Positions 11,120-23,895 of a stretch of DNA of 64,000 nucleotides are shown here, piece by piece. The translations under genes and the position numbers were made by a program. The first letter of the stretch is position 1, and every line of letters starts with the position of its first letter. The stretch is from Maratus speciosus (Eukaryota > Arthropoda > Arachnida > Araneae > Salticidae): contig OZ010795.1 in the NCBI GenBank assembly GCA_963932465.1, positions 473,918,806 to 473,982,805 of the forward strand, in the 5' to 3' direction. Below the pieces are notes generated by a model. It did not search any database, was not told the origin of the DNA, and worked only from the letters and a program-made list of their open reading frames with translations.

Positions 11120-11450
11120 GGTACTTTTATGTTAGCCGGGAGAAAATGTCCTCATTAGCCTTTTGTTTTTTCGCCAATAGCAGTTTTCATTTTTCACATG
11201 TGTAAATTAGAAACAATGCTTTGATTTTCAAATAAAATATTATGGTTTATGTTATTATTTCTTATTTATTTATTTATTTATTTATTTCTATGTTAAATAT
11301 TCTATTAAATAAAATGAGGGAAATGCATCTATTTTAAATGAGATGACTGAAAAGTATATATCTTTAAATGAAATGAATGCAATATGAACAATGGAGTTGG
11401 GAACAGTATTTGGCGATTTGGCACTTGCGCCCGGCTAACATAAAAATACC
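11120..11450. mobile_element. MITE with GGTACTTTTATGTTAGCCGGG ends
   Basis: The left end 11120-11140 (GGTACTTTTATGTTAGCCGG) is mirrored at 11431-11450 with one mismatch. The flanks share the 7-mer TAAATTT with one base of offset on the left. The same end motif occurs singly at about 17564-17586 and, in a close variant, at both ends of the 188-bp MITE at 56034-56221. The element is non-coding and its superfamily is probably hAT, judging from the 8-bp duplication of the relative. Confidence 0.7.
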
Positions 11451-12769
11451 TAAATTTATTTTATTGAGCTTTACAAATTTATATTTTATTTCTTTTTATA
11501 TTAAAGTAATAGCCGCCTCTAGCAAGCAGTATTTAACGTATTAATTCCATGTTAAACGTTGCATCATGTTACTGTTACTCATAATTTAATTTACTTGCCC
11601 CTTCTTTCGCCAAGTTGGAAGCTTTTGATAGAGAAATCAAGAACTCTTTACGATCATGGAAGCACATCATATATTTTGTGTTGTTATGTATTTCATCTTT
11701 CGTGACAAATATCTCTTAACTTACTTATGCATGTTTCCTTAGCAGTTACGATTCGTTCTGTAATGCGGAAATTTTTAATCCTATTAAGTAATCTTTTCTA
11801 ATTGGGCTCACTGCCAATTGTTGTATTTTAACTGATACGACTGGGTACAAGTGAAATGGTTCTTATGAAATCCTTTGACAATATCTGCATTTGCATTAAA
11901 CCATATTGATGCTAATATCTTTTTGTTTCACGTTAACATTTTCAATAGACTCGATTATGGAAGAATAGAAGGTCTACAGACTCACTGCAATGATCCATTT
12001 GAAAATCTATCATTCTTCTCATCTGATCGTGTTGAAGAATTAGTCAATGTGCCATGGTTTTAAGATTTTAGTTAATTTTATTCGAAACCTGAAAGCTAAA
12101 ATGCGAAGAACCGGATTATAGAAGATTCATTTTAACGTACATATCGATTAACAGGTTACATATTGTAGAATTATAATAATCATAAAGAGAACTGGCAGTA
12201 AATTCTCTTTATATAATACAGAAGTTTTAGCGGTGTAAAGATTAACAACATAGTCACAGTAAGTATAATAACAGTACAATATAATAACATTAGCAGAGGT
12301 TTTGTGCAGTGACGAAATTATTAGCACTTTGGAAATATTAATACGTTACTATATCATTTAACTATTCAGATGATATGCTGAAAAATAAAAATAGATAGCT
12401 CGCATTAATAATTAACTCATTGAAAAATAGCCACTAGCGTCAAATATTCGCCAAGCTTGGCGACATTTAGCAAAGTTTCGCTAAATTTGGTAATATATCA
12501 TGTCAATTCTCAAATTTGGCGACAAAAAATGTTTTGTTTATTCTGACGTCATAATGATGCATATGTATTATGTATTATACACATACCTATAATATGTATG
12601 ATGCAAATGTATTACGTGTTATATGCATATGTATAATATGTATGATGCATATGCATAAGTTCATTAACATCACTAAAACGCACTTAAAGGAATAGTGTTC
12701 CATAAATAGTAGGGATAATTGCCATATTGACCAGAGTGCTATTGAGATTAGAATTCCGACATTTATAAT
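11451..12769. other. AT-rich intergenic DNA
   Basis: No gene is recognised. At 12433-12535 there are several 'gccaa/ttggcga' motifs, as in the C-type elements. Positions 12555-12660 form a near-palindromic 'catatgtataatatgtatg' simple repeat. Confidence 0.4.
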
Positions 12770-13165
12770 AGACCGGGAGGCGTCTGCACACACCATCACC
12801 TCATCGAGTTTACAGCTGAAATTTTAGGATTAGTTAAAACTAGATTAGCATATTTAAATGCAACTAGTCTGTTAAGTCATATCTTGGTAGAAACCATCTG
12901 AAGACCTAATTTTAGTGGTTAACTGATAGGTTTACTACTGCATTTTTCTGCATCCAAAAGTTTGGAAACATGGAGGAATGAGTGCAGGAAAACACAATGG
13001 AAAATCCACCAATTAACCCGTAAAATCGGGTGTGTAGGTGGTTTCCACAAAGATATGACTTGGCAGACCAGTTACATTTCAATACACTAATCGATATTTA
13101 ACTAAACCTAAACTTTCAGCCGTCAACTCGATGAGGTGATGATCTGTGCAGACACCTCCCGGTCT
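12770..13165. mobile_element. Fold-back MITE, 396 bp
   Basis: The sequence from 'agaccgggaggcgtctgc' (12770) is repeated inverted up to 'gcagacacctcccggtct' (13165). Further matching blocks lie inward: 'catcacctcatcgagtt' / 'aactcgatgaggtgatg' and 'aagtcatatctt' / 'aagatatgactt'. Together the arms cover most of the element. No coding capacity and no clear target duplication. Confidence 0.8.
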
Positions 13166-13421
13166 TTAATAAAATTTGTTTTAAGGAAGTAAAAGATAGA
13201 AAGATGGACAAATAAACTGAAAGATTTGCCTTATTAAGATTTTTGTAAAAGCATATAAAAATTCATTCAGCTTGAAATCATGTAACACCTTTATAACTCA
13301 GGCTAATTTTCTGTAATCGGGTTTTGGCGACCAACATATCTTATCTATAACTATAATCTTTCTTTTACAGATTTAAAATTAACAATAAATTAACAGTAAG
13401 TAGGCTAATAATACAATATAA

Positions 13422-13705
13422 GGTACTTCTTAGTTATCCCGTCGACCAATTTCGCCAAATTATATAAATCGCCAAACCACTCGCCAAATTATACACATTT
13501 ACATAATTTTTTATTTCAAATAACGAAAGAACAAATAAATTAGTAAAACATTAATAAAAATACAAATAAAACGTCGAATTAATGGTTTTATTGGCCATTA
13601 TTGGCATTTAATCTTACAATTAATTAATTAATGGCAACCATTATTGGCAATTAATCGTACAATTTGGCGACAGTAATTTGGTCGACGGGATAACTAAGAA
13701 GTACC
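13422..13705. mobile_element. C-type MITE, 284 bp
   Basis: The inverted ends begin 'ggtacttcttagttatcccg' and continue with 'tcgacca': 27 identical bp on each side, 13422-13448 and 13679-13705. Inside are 'tcgccaaatt' repeats. It is a short relative of the C elements at 50807, 56277 and 63845, which start 'ggtactacttgattatccc'. No target duplication was recognised with certainty. Confidence 0.8.
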
Positions 13706-15710
13706 GAATCTTTACTTAATCGAGGTCAGGTACCGGGAGACCTTGGCATTTTTTAAAAATCTTGGCGCAATGCGGACTTCAGAAACTGAGATATGTTGCC
13801 AAATGATATAAACAACTATGAAAACAAACCTGATGAACTTTTATGCTATTTATACATGTATTTATATACATATAAACATTTTATTTATACATGTATAAAA
13901 TATTATTTTTTAGGTACAAATTATTTATGTTGGTATATAAAAATAAATAAACTGGTTCCTTACATTAAATAAACGAGTTGGAACCCGTCGAAATTCGACG
14001 AACTAAAATGTTAGAAAGGAACTGTCAGATCGAATATATATAATAAACCTAAAAAAATAATTACAATAAAAAATTCATCTGACATTGGTTGTCTAACTCT
14101 TAAAACAAATAATATTTTTAACCTAAAATTATTAAAATATTATTTCCACAAACTTCAACTGCTTAAATTATTGAAAAATTAAACAGTATTAGAATAGGTA
14201 TTCAGGATAAGTAATTATATTAGAACCCTCGAAAGAAATAAATCAAAAATTTGCCTTTAGTTACCATAGTATTGGCCATTTAGTATTGGTCAAATATTTA
14301 GTTTTATCAAAAAAATGATCGTTTTGTTTTAAATATGACATCATTTTTACTCACTGAATCATTTTGCTAGCGTCTCAAACCCGGTATCAGCTTAATGTAA
14401 AAATATTGAAATGCAACTGGTTTATGAAGAAAAATGCGTGTTTTTTTTTTTAATGTCTGACGTCATTTTCTGTTCAAAAATTATAAAAAAGTTACTTTTA
14501 TTTGTAATGTGAAAATGGCATCGATAAGGGTATAATCAATAAAAATAATAAACAATGACTATTTTCTCTTTACTTTGAATATAAATGGGGTACTTTTGTT
14601 GCCACAATAAGAAAAATGGTATTAAAAACTACAAAAAAATTAATATCTCAAAAATAAATTGAGATACAGCTTTCAAACAAATTGCATTTAAAAGAGCATT
14701 TTTTTCCCTATACGACGGTGTAAAAATTTAAAATGTGCGATGTTTAGAAGTTTAAAAATTTGCAGTAGAGAAAATTGCGAAACCAAAATTTTATTTCAAA
14801 TTTCAAAGTGTTGCCATCCGCAAAATGACGTATGCGTTACGCACAGATATGTATGTCCTTTGTAATATAGATTGTATACATATGGAAAAAATTGCTTGTG
14901 TATATGACACAGTAAATAGGTTGCCAGAAAATACGTTATTATCAAATTTCTTTTCTCGTCAAGGCTATTTTCTGTATTTCGCCAAGGCTACTATATCGGA
15001 AACGTACAGAATTGCGGTTATATGTTTTTTAATGTTTTATTGTTTTAATATCGTAAATATATCATAACCTATACTGATTAAATTTTTTAGGTATATTCAT
15101 TTTTTTCTATTTAACAAACATCTTTGGAAAAGCATATATATAAAATGCTTGAAATCACGTGACCCCCTTCAAAACTCTCAAATCGAGTATTGGCGACCAA
15201 CATTGGCGCAAATGAATGTGAAGGAACTGTTTACGGCCAAATGAACATCCCCTGTTTGAAGGGTTTAGAGGCGGAAATTCTGTGTTTTCAGATTTTTCTG
15301 GTTAATTGGGCTACAAACCCGACTTAATTGTGAAATTTCATGATTCCACGACTTTTAGAAGTACCTTAGTTATTTGATGATGCGAAGTGAGTCAGTGACA
15401 AAAAAGCGCTTTTTTGGAATTTAATATTTCGAAAACTACTAAATATAGAAACATGAAATCGTGGAACCTTAGTTCAGTTTGACCATACGAACATGTGTAT
15501 AAAAGAAAAATTTCTATATCTCTCCCTAAAACAACGTTATGAGGGGGTGAAAAGTATGCCGAAAAGGTTCAGGAAAAGGTAGCTTACGGCTTGTGCGAAC
15601 TTGGCGGACGCTCTGCCGTGCTCCCAGATATAATGATATTTAAAATAACAAATTACTAACACTTTTCAATATAAAATTTACAATGTAGTGTACAGACAAG
15701 TATAAGCTCT
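13706..15710. other. AT-rich DNA without recognisable gene
   Basis: Only short accidental frames are present. Odd spots are a 'cgtcgaa-a-ttcgacg' inverted motif at about 13987-14001 and 'attggcgaccaacattggcg' near 15186, which resembles the gccaa-rich ends of other elements in this window. Confidence 0.35.
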
Positions 15711-15962
15711 TTTTGACAGCATAGTGGTTAGCATGATAACCTTCCACGCAAAGAGGCCTGCGTCCAAATTCCGGGTGAGACGTGGATGTTGCTAAATGTC
15801 GTCAATATGCATTAGTAAGTATCAGCGTTGTACCCGCACCACCACCACCTATTCCCGTTGGCAGCCCCTTCACAAGTAACCATCATATATTCTAACGATA
15901 TCGTTGGCCGATGCTAACTGCAGAATTGACCCACCATTGGACCAAACATTTTTTTTTTAATA
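15711..15962 (+). mobile_element. tRNA-derived SINE, probable
   Basis: The head resembles a tRNA promoter. 'agcatagtggttagcatgat' fits an A box and 'cgtccaaattccgg' is a degraded B box about 40 nt later. A non-tRNA body follows, with 'cagcgttgtacccgcaccac', and a T-rich tail starts at about 15950. The degraded B box and the absence of a clear target duplication suggest an old copy. It is unlikely to be a working tRNA, because no complete cloverleaf can be drawn. Confidence 0.6.
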
Positions 15963-16477
15963 CAAAAATATCTGAACAGAATTTCCATAATAAATATCAA
16001 ACGTTTCTATTTATTACGTGTACACCTTTTAATTGTTTAAAGTTTACATATTCAAAAAATAGATAAAAATTAAGCACGTTAATCTCTCTCCCCGCACAAG
16101 ATTTTTTTTTCACGATGAAATTACTACCAATTGAAAATAAACTATCACAAAGATGCTAATACGTCTCGAATCGATGGTAAGTCATCTTCATAGAGTTAAA
16201 GCAAAGAGGGTTTCGATTGATGAGCCAATGCATAAGTGTAGCGGGGTGGACCAAACTATGCCAGTCCGCCCTGGCGCAGAGAGAATAAATTATTCAGCTT
16301 TTAGCTTTATTCTCAACAGAAAATGACTGCCTTGCTTATATATGTGAATTCTGTGCCCGTGATAAAGTAATTCATTATACAATATAAGCATATCATTTAT
16401 TTTTTTTCTGTATCTATACTTTTCTTTTTCTTCCATTTTAATCCTCATAAGGTAGTACATGGGACTATACATTTTAA

Positions 16478-16577
16478 CCCTTTAACGCTCGAATTAAATT
16501 ACGGTTGAATAATTCAAATTGCTTATTGGCACCACTTTTATGAAAAAGAAATATTCACCTTATTTAATGACAGCAAA
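16478..16577 (+). mobile_element. Left part of a TTAA-type (piggyBac-like) MITE
   Basis: After TTAA (16474-16477) the sequence 'ccctttaacgctcgaattaa' begins a stretch of about 100 bp. It is nearly identical to the left half of the complete element at 17935-18143. The match stops at about 16577, where the two copies diverge. It is either a longer family member or a truncated copy. Confidence 0.6.
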
Positions 16578-16730
16578 GCGCTATAAGTAAGCGTACAAAG
16601 TTAATGCTGGAATCTGCCGTAAATTGACACAGCTGCGCCATCTTGTGGATGGAGTGAATAACGCTAATACGCGGGTTTTTTGTATGATGTCATATATGAT
16701 AGAAAATCTACCGTCTGTGCATCTCGTTCG

Positions 16731-17226
16731 CAGGTCTATTTGAAGATATTTACAATTTAAGAGTTATAGGCGGAAACGCAGGCAAAGCTATTTTAGAGAA
16801 TACCTGTTAAAATTTTAATCATGAATTTCAAATATTCACTCACTCATGGAAGATTAACCTTGTTTACCAGATTTATTGCAAAATATTTTTGTTACAGTTT
16901 GTTTTGATGAAAATATGTGTATTTAAAAAAAAAATCGCAATGTCATTTTAATTTCGGGAGAAAAAGCACTAATGCTACGTAAACAGTATTGCCTTTTGCC
17001 CCGAAACTAAACTGACATTGCAACTATTTTTTAAATACATATATTTTTATCAAAAGAAGCTATAACAAAAATATTTTGCAATAAATCTGGTAAACAAGGT
17101 TAATCTTACATGAGTGAGTAAATATTTGAAATTCACGATTAAAATTTTAACAGGTATTCTCTAAAATGGCTTTGTCTGCTTTTCCGCCTATAAGTCTTAA
17201 ATTGTAAATATCTTCAAATAGACCTG
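16731..17226. mobile_element. Long fold-back element, 496 bp
   Basis: Two arms of about 225 bp run from 'caggtctatttgaagatatt' (16731) to 'aatatcttcaaatagacctg' (17226), in opposite orientation with only scattered differences. Matched internal blocks include 'acctgttaaaattttaat', 'aaggttaatcttac/gaagattaacctt' and 'gcaaaatatttttgtta'. The centre, near 16975, is short. A single strand would fold into one long hairpin. No protein is encoded. Confidence 0.85.
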
Positions 17227-17934
17227 AATTTTATGCAAGCTATTCAGCCTAAAAGAAAACCATTTTTGTTAATAAAAGTTACAGGCGTAACTTTTAATTC
17301 CATGGTTTTTTTCCACATTGGAAGAAACTTGCCCACCTTGGGTTTATGTTATTATTTATTAGAAAAAAAAATGTATTTTAAATATAATGAGCGAAAAGCA
17401 TGTGTTTAAATTGATGTAATGTACCAGTGTGTATGTATTTTAAATACAGTTATGTTTTTCAAATGATGAGTATATTTTTTTAATGATGATTTTATATTTT
17501 GAATGAAATGAATGCAACCTAAACGCTGGTGATGGGGAAAATATTTGACGGTTTATGAACTGCGGCCGGCTAACATAAAAGTACTTTTTTACACTGTTTA
17601 TTTAATCTAACCCTGTTCATATATATGAAAAGATAAAAAAAATTTAATCGATTTTTCCCTCCCATATATGCTAAAAAAATAAACATTATGTACAAGGATG
17701 TGTTTCTAGTAACAATACAACATTTTAGTATTTTTATAACTTCATTATAAATTAGCAAATTAATTTTACGTTATCTAAACGTAGCTGATAAATCCTTAAA
17801 CATTCTTTATGGTTGTTACAACTGTTACTGTATATACAAGTACAACAATTGAGTAAGTTATGTAACAAACTACGATTTCTAAAATATACCAGCTGGTTGG
17901 GAAATTGCAAAAGAGAAATATTTAAAACCTTTAA
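17227..17934. other. AT-rich DNA with an isolated MITE end
   Basis: Around 17548-17586 lies 'gcggccggctaacataaaag', matching the right end of the MITE at 11120-11450. No left partner is visible, so this is a fragment. The remainder is featureless. Confidence 0.4.
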
Positions 17935-18143
17935 CTCCTTAACGCTCGAATTAAATTACGGTTGAATAATTCAAATTGCTTATTTGCACCACTTTTATGA
18001 AAAAGAAATATTCACCTTATTTAATGACAGCAAAAACGATACTAAAATATAGCCAATTTCACTATTTTATAAAACTGGTGGGAATCAAACAATTTGAGTA
18101 AAAGACACAGCCCGAGAATATGACGGGAGCGAGAATTAAGGGG
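17935..18143. mobile_element. TTAA-flanked (piggyBac-like) MITE, 209 bp
   Basis: TTAA at 17931-17934 and 18144-18147 brackets inverted ends 'ctccttaacgctcgaat' and, on the other side, 'ccccttaattctcgctcc'. TTAA duplication with a CCYTT-type end is typical of piggyBac-related MITEs. The length and lack of an ORF make it non-autonomous. Its left 100 bp recur at 16478-16577. Confidence 0.7.
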
Positions 18144-18171
18144 TTAAGCATCTTAAACGTGATTTTCAGCC

Positions 18172-21100
18172 CTATAATTTTTTATAAAAAAGTTAAAATA
18201 TTATTTAATATATATTATTAAATGTCAGTGATTTTAATACGTTCAATTGGCCCATATCCGTCCGCAGCCCTTTTTTTCTACTACTTATTCCGACTCTTTT
18301 GCGGAAGCCAGATTGAAAAAAAAAAAAAAAATTCAAAAATTTAAACCGGACAAAATTAAAAGGGAAATTTGAAATTATTGGCTACCGACCAACAACTGCT
18401 ACGTCGAGCTTATTATTAGTCTATAGTTTTCAGTTATTGGCAATTGTTGTGTGTTTCATAAGCCTTTTTCAAATTTGGAGAATGTTCCGCAATTGGGTTA
18501 TTTCGATAAAAGTTACTTTCATTTTCTAACCATTATTTAACTTTTATACAGTTACAATTGTATACTGTTTTCTCATTTGACGCCAATTATGGCTATCGGC
18601 CCGATTACGAAAAGTTATCCATTTTACCCCTGCGAAGAACCGGTGTAAGATAATAAATATTTAATTGAGCATACCACGTACTATTTATAAATATTTTATA
18701 TTTTATTCCAATTTTTGAAGTTTCTTCTATACTTTGTATGCTTTCTGCAATGTTATTCACCTGTGCGAAGTGCAGGCATCCCATGAAAACTATTTTTCCC
18801 GGATATGACACAATGACCGACATATTTCTAGATTTTAAAAAAAAGTAATTTGTCGATTTTAGGAATTTTTTTAAAGCTGTTGTCTAAAATTCTCAAAATA
18901 TTTAAAACTATAAATAATCAATTATTGCTGGTTTAATAGTACAAGAATTACTGCTTGCATTTTAAATTAAAGTGGATCCTAATGTAAAATTAAATGAGTT
19001 TTAAATGGAATGAATGAAATGCTTCTATTTTAAATATTATAAATACAATTCGATCAAGAGAATATTTGGCAATTTATCGCCTGCGGCCGGTAAATAAACA
19101 AGTGGGTAAGTGTGATCACAGATCGCACAGAGGGTTTCGTTTAATATTCCTTTCAAAACACTTTATCCTTTTGAAAAATCTGTTAGTTCCATATTTCAAA
19201 ACCAGGGGGCGCACTTGATTCTAAACAAACCTGTATCCGAACGAAAATCCGTTTTACATACTATCCGTAGATATATTAGTCGAGGGGATTGGGCCCATAG
19301 CACCCGAGATAAGTAGGCGCACCTGGCGGGAAAAATGGAACTAAAATATGTAAGACTATGGTGCATAATATGAAAGAATGGTCAAAAGGGGTGTCGGCAA
19401 AACTTGGAAAATTTCTCCCCGGGTTAAAAGGGCGCAGGTTAGAAAAATTGCTTAAAATACACAAGTTAGAGCCCAGAGGAGTAAATAATAAAAGACTTTT
19501 TGAAAATTTTATGATTTGTCGTGTGGTCTGAGGCATTCAGCTATACGTATGCAAAATTTCATGTCACCAACTTAATTAGGGGCTCTCTTAGAAAGAATTG
19601 CTTCAAATACATATGTGGTAGCTCAAAGGGTTAAACGTAAGACTTTTTCAAGATTTTATGATTTGTCGCCTGGCCTCAGGTGTTCTGCAATAAGTATGCA
19701 AAATTTCAAATCTCCAATTTAATTAGGGGCTCAGTTAGAAAGAATGGCTTAAAATACACAAGCTGGAGTTGAAAGGGTTAAACATAAAACTTTTTCAAAA
19801 TTTATTATTTGACGTGAGATCTGAGGTGTTGAGCTATAAGTATGCAAAATTTCAACCTAAATAGGGGCTCACTTAGAAAGAATTGTTTAAAATGCACATG
19901 TGGGAGCACAAAGGCTTAAATGTACGACTTTTTCAAAAATTTTATGATTTGTCGTTTGATGTGAGGTGTTCAGCTATAAGTATGCAAAATTTCACGTCTC
20001 CAAATAATTAGGAAGCTCACTTAAAAAGAATTGTTTAAAATACACATGCGCGACTCCAAAGGGTTAAATGTACGACTTTTCCAAAATTTTATCATTTGTC
20101 GTATGATGTGAGGTGTTCAGCTATAAGTACCCAAAATTTCATGTCTCCAACATAATTAGGGGCTCACTTAGAAAGAATTGTTTAAAATACACGTGTGGGA
20201 CCCCAAAGGGTTAAATGCACGACTTTTTCAAAATTTTATTATTTGTCGTTGGATGTGAAGTGCTCAGATATAAGTATGCAAAATTTCACACCTCCAACCT
20301 AATTAGGGGCTCACTTAGAAAGAATTGTTTAAAATACACATGTGGGACCCCAAAGGGTTAAACGTACGACATTTTCAAAATTTTATGATTTGTCGTTTGA
20401 TGTGAGGTGTTCAGCTATAAGTATGCAAAATTTCACGTCTCCAAACTAATTAGGAGCTCACTTAGAAAGAATTGTTTAAAATACACATGCGAAAGCCCAA
20501 AGGGTTAAATGTGCGACTTTTTCAAAATTTTATGATTTGTCGTTTGATGTGAGGTGTTCAGCTATAAGTATGCAAATTTTCACGTCTCCAAACTAATTAG
20601 GAGCTCACTTAGAAATAATTGTTTAAAATACACATGCGGGAGCCCAAAGGGTTAAATGTACGACTTTTTCAAAATTTTATCATTTGTCGTATGATGTGAG
20701 GTGTTCAGCTATAAGTACCCAAAATTTCATGTCTACAACATAATTAGGAGCTCACTTAGAAAGAATTGTTTAAAATACACATGCGGGAGCCCAAAGGGTT
20801 AAATGTACGACTTTTTCGAAATTTTATGATTTGTCGTATGATGTGAGGGGCTCAGCTATAAGTAGCCAAAATTTCATGCCTCCAACATGTATAGTTTCTG
20901 AGAACGGGCTCTGTGACGGACAGACGGACAGACAGACAGACAGACAGCGGAGCGAGACGAATAGGGTTTCGTCAGATGAACGAAACCCTAAAAATAAGCC
21001 TTATAATTAATTAAATAATTTATACTTAAACTCTAAGCGTAATAAAGCGTATAATTCTCATTGGAAATACACATGTTTATGTAATTTTTATAACTTTATC

Positions 21101-21278
21101 TTATCAGGAATTGAATTAAAAACGCTGCTGTAAAATTCTATCTTAAACATACATTAACTAATTTTTATATGTCCTAGTTCATTGCATTACAAAAACATAA
21201 TTCAAATAGAATGTATTAAAATCACTGACATTTAATGATATATATTAAATAATATTTTAACTTTTTTATAAATTATAG
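18172..21278. mobile_element. Inverted-repeat element carrying a family B insertion
   Basis: About 75 bp from 'ctataattttttataaaaaa' (18172), running through 'tgtcagtgattttaatac', recur inverted at about 21200-21278. Subtracting the family-B insert (19096-20993) leaves about 1.2 kb. Near 19076-19092 is a piece of a 'tgcggccgg' MITE end. No gene is present. The short frames at 18605-18823 and 19276-19536 have no recognisable domain. Confidence 0.55.
19096..20993 (-). mobile_element. Family B copy B3 (Helentron/HINE-like), complete
   Basis: This is the most regular family-B copy, in reverse orientation. On the minus strand it starts with the hairpin at 20963-20989, then the (GTCT)n tract at about 20920-20948. 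It continues with 'cacagagcccgttctcag', about ten 140-bp units, the closing 'aaacgaaaccct' arm near 19128-19140 and the 'acttacccacttgtt' tail at 19096. The middle units (about 20170-20830) are much more alike than the outer ones. No protein is encoded. Confidence 0.75.
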
Positions 21279-22107
21279 TAAAACACAAAACTAGCCTGTT
21301 TTTCTCTTTTGGGAAACGAAAAAAATGAGTTCATTTTTGCATAGTAAATGGAAAAAAATTCCACTGAAAATCAGAAGGACATTTTTTTTTTCTTTTTTTG
21401 GGGGGGGAGGGGGGGGGTACTTATCCTTAGCATTTCATTGTTGTATTAAATCAATCCTTAGATTGTTGTATTAAATCAATCATTAGATTGTTGTATTAAA
21501 TCAATACTTTGATTGTTGTATCAACCAGTGAGAACGACCCACCCTCTCTCCACATTCTAATCACGTGACATGACATGCTAGCTGGCTAGAGCAGCAGAGA
21601 ATGTCGTTTTCTGTTTATGATATGGAAAATGCCGTTTACACTTTTTTATTTCGTTAACACTACAAAAACCGCCAGATTAAAAATCTTGGTCGTCGAGTAA
21701 AAAATATTGGTTGCAAGTGGCGACCGCATTTGCCAAGCCCTGATTATTACGATTCATGAATTTTTTTTTAAATATATATAAACTAAAGAGCTTTAAAATT
21801 ACAATTGCATTCCAACAAATGTGCTATTAGAAATACGGTCTTAATTTATGTCACGATAAAAATTTCAATAAAAATTTGTTTGTGGCCTTCAATAATTTAA
21901 GTACTACCAAGTTTTAGACACTTGTCAAATTTAATTTGAACTTAGTTTATCACATTATATATCATTGATATCTTTATTATTAAAAATATATGCATATTAG
22001 CATTTGTGTGTAGAAAGAGTTGCCGAAGCGTAAAAATTCAAATTCCAAGAATTCTTTTAACACATTTTTACAATTTAAATAGTAGATGTAGATAAAAAAT
22101 ATTTACT

Positions 22108-22143
<36 letters not shown>

Positions 22144-22518
22144 TAACATCAAGATGAAGCTGCATGTAGTACAATATTTTAATATCAAACTGTCAAACAA
22201 AATTTTTAATTAACTAGCATTAATTTTATTTTTTTAATTTTAATGCAACGATATAATACCCCTATTCAAAAGGGTTAAACAAGGTAAATTCTAATATTTG
22301 ATTTTAAGTAGTTATTTTGAACAACAATATACTATTAACCATTTTCACGATTATTATCCAACATTCATAAAACTGAAATTGATGAACTTCCTTAAAAGAT
22401 CTAAAATTTATTAGAATGTAATAAATTTATGAAATTTTTAACAACAACAAAAAATTCTAAATCTCTTCACCTATTTTTAAAATACGATGCTTAAAATATT
22501 CTTTTAATCAGACGACAA
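21279..22518. other. Intergenic DNA with simple repeats
   Basis: It contains a T/G run at 21380-21418, a 25-bp minisatellite at 21437-21525 and a pure T run at about 22111-22140. No gene is recognised. Confidence 0.4.
21437..21525. repeat. 25-bp minisatellite, 3.5 copies
   Basis: The unit 'attgttgtattaaatcaatc' plus 'cttag' is repeated three times with one or two changes. A fourth, partial copy ends in 'attgttgtatcaacc'. Confidence 0.8.
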
Positions 22519-22765
22519 CATTTGACATTTGAAGTCCACCGAAGTGGAGAATGCTTTGGGGGCTATAGCTACAATGGCTGTCGCCTCGAAAGGTCCTTAT
22601 TATACATAGAAACAACAAGTCACAACAATTTTTTTATTTTCCATTACATATATTATATAACTACAATGGGACATTAACAATTACATCCATGTCTTACCCA
22701 GGGACTCGAACCCGGGCCCTCGGGGTGACAGCAGCCTCCGCTTACTGACCACGCCACCGGGCGAC
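22519..22765 (-). mobile_element. tRNA-derived SINE with 13-bp target duplication
   Basis: On the minus strand the head reads 'ggtggcgtggtcagtaagcg' (A box) and, about 35 nt on, 'gggttcgagtccc' (canonical B box). The body runs toward 22519. The element is bracketed by AATCAGACGACAA at 22506-22518 and 22766-22778. Pol III boxes plus a 13-bp duplication identify a SINE. It is not a tRNA gene because the sequence does not close an acceptor stem and continues as a SINE body. Confidence 0.85.
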
Positions 22766-22778
22766 AATCAGACGACAA

Positions 22779-23895
22779 AAAAGTAATTTAATCCGGGAAA
22801 ATAAAATTTCATCAATGTAAAATCGCCTGCAAAATCGAATACTACTTCTTAAATTCATGCCCAGTTCTTAACGCTGTATTCCGCTATCGAAGAATTTGTT
22901 GTTTCCATGACAACAACGCACTCCATTAAAATCATATCGAATGCGTTCAGAATCGGGCCCTAAGAGCAAGATTGTGCTGGCGAAGGAGAACCACTCCATA
23001 GCCTTAATCTCCTTCCTTCGGTTCAATGTGGAGTGACGTCAGTTTAGGCCTCGACTGAGCGTCAATCGCCGTCAGCGCCACCTATTGTTTGAAATTCGAA
23101 CTAAAATTATGAATCACACTGAAAAAACTCCTGACATCATACATAACCCTCCTGAAAGAATTTTTTAAATATCTGTCACCGTTTGCAAGTTATTGAATTT
23201 TAAAATCCATCAGTCATTTTTGGGACAACCGGTATATATATATATAACAATGGAAATAAAATTTTGCATTTTTGTATTTTGTAGGGAAAATAAATTTGAA
23301 ATTTAATAAAAGAATTTGAGAAAAAAAATCTGTTAATGCAATTAATAGTTACAATTTACTTAAGTGATAAAGGATCATTTTTAATGACCAAAATTTATTA
23401 TAGGTTTCTTTATGCATGTTTTTAAAAAAATGAGGATTTAATCTGAGTTAAACTTTTTAAAATTTAAGTTATATAATTATTATTTTGACGTCAGCTATCG
23501 GCAATTAATCCGTGAAGGACTCTTATTTAATTTTTTTTTTATTTTTATTATTCTGATTTATAAGAAATTGAAGGTTATTGATTTTTTTAAAGCAATGAAC
23601 GAAGACGAAAGTTAATTGACAATATATTTTAAAATAGCATTATTAATTCTAATTTGCATGTTTTTTGTGAAGTAGTTCTTTAAATTTTGTGAGTGAAGTT
23701 TTTTCTTGCAAATTAAGTTTCAATTATAAATGGGCTATTTTTATAACTATTTTATTCCCACCTGATCCTATTAGTCAGATAAGATAAAATGTATTACTTC
23801 ATAATTCTTTTTATAATGCAATACTATATCATTCTTTTGAAAATGCAAACACGTCATTCTGACGGGCTATCTTCTAGTTTAGATAGAAAGAGCAT
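22779..23895. other. Unassigned AT-rich DNA
   Basis: No ORF or complete element is recognised. A somewhat less AT-rich block at about 22930-23100 contains 'gagtgacgtcagtttaggcc' and may be a fragment of an unrecognised repeat. A (TA)n run lies near 23234-23247. Confidence 0.3.

Noticed and set aside
3624..11205. Two frames sharing MKDFGCLAFNLCELQ / MKDLGCLAFNLCELQ.
   Set aside because: They are the two inverted arms of one fold-back element, with identical DNA in opposite directions and no domain.
5975..20830. CRISPR-like array suggested by regular repeats in family B.
   Set aside because: The units are 140 bp with no short-repeat/spacer alternation, and the genome is eukaryotic. These are tandem repeats of a mobile element.
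22690..22765. tRNA gene on the minus strand.
   Set aside because: It has A and B boxes but no acceptor-stem closure, and it is part of a 247-bp element with target duplications, so it is a SINE.
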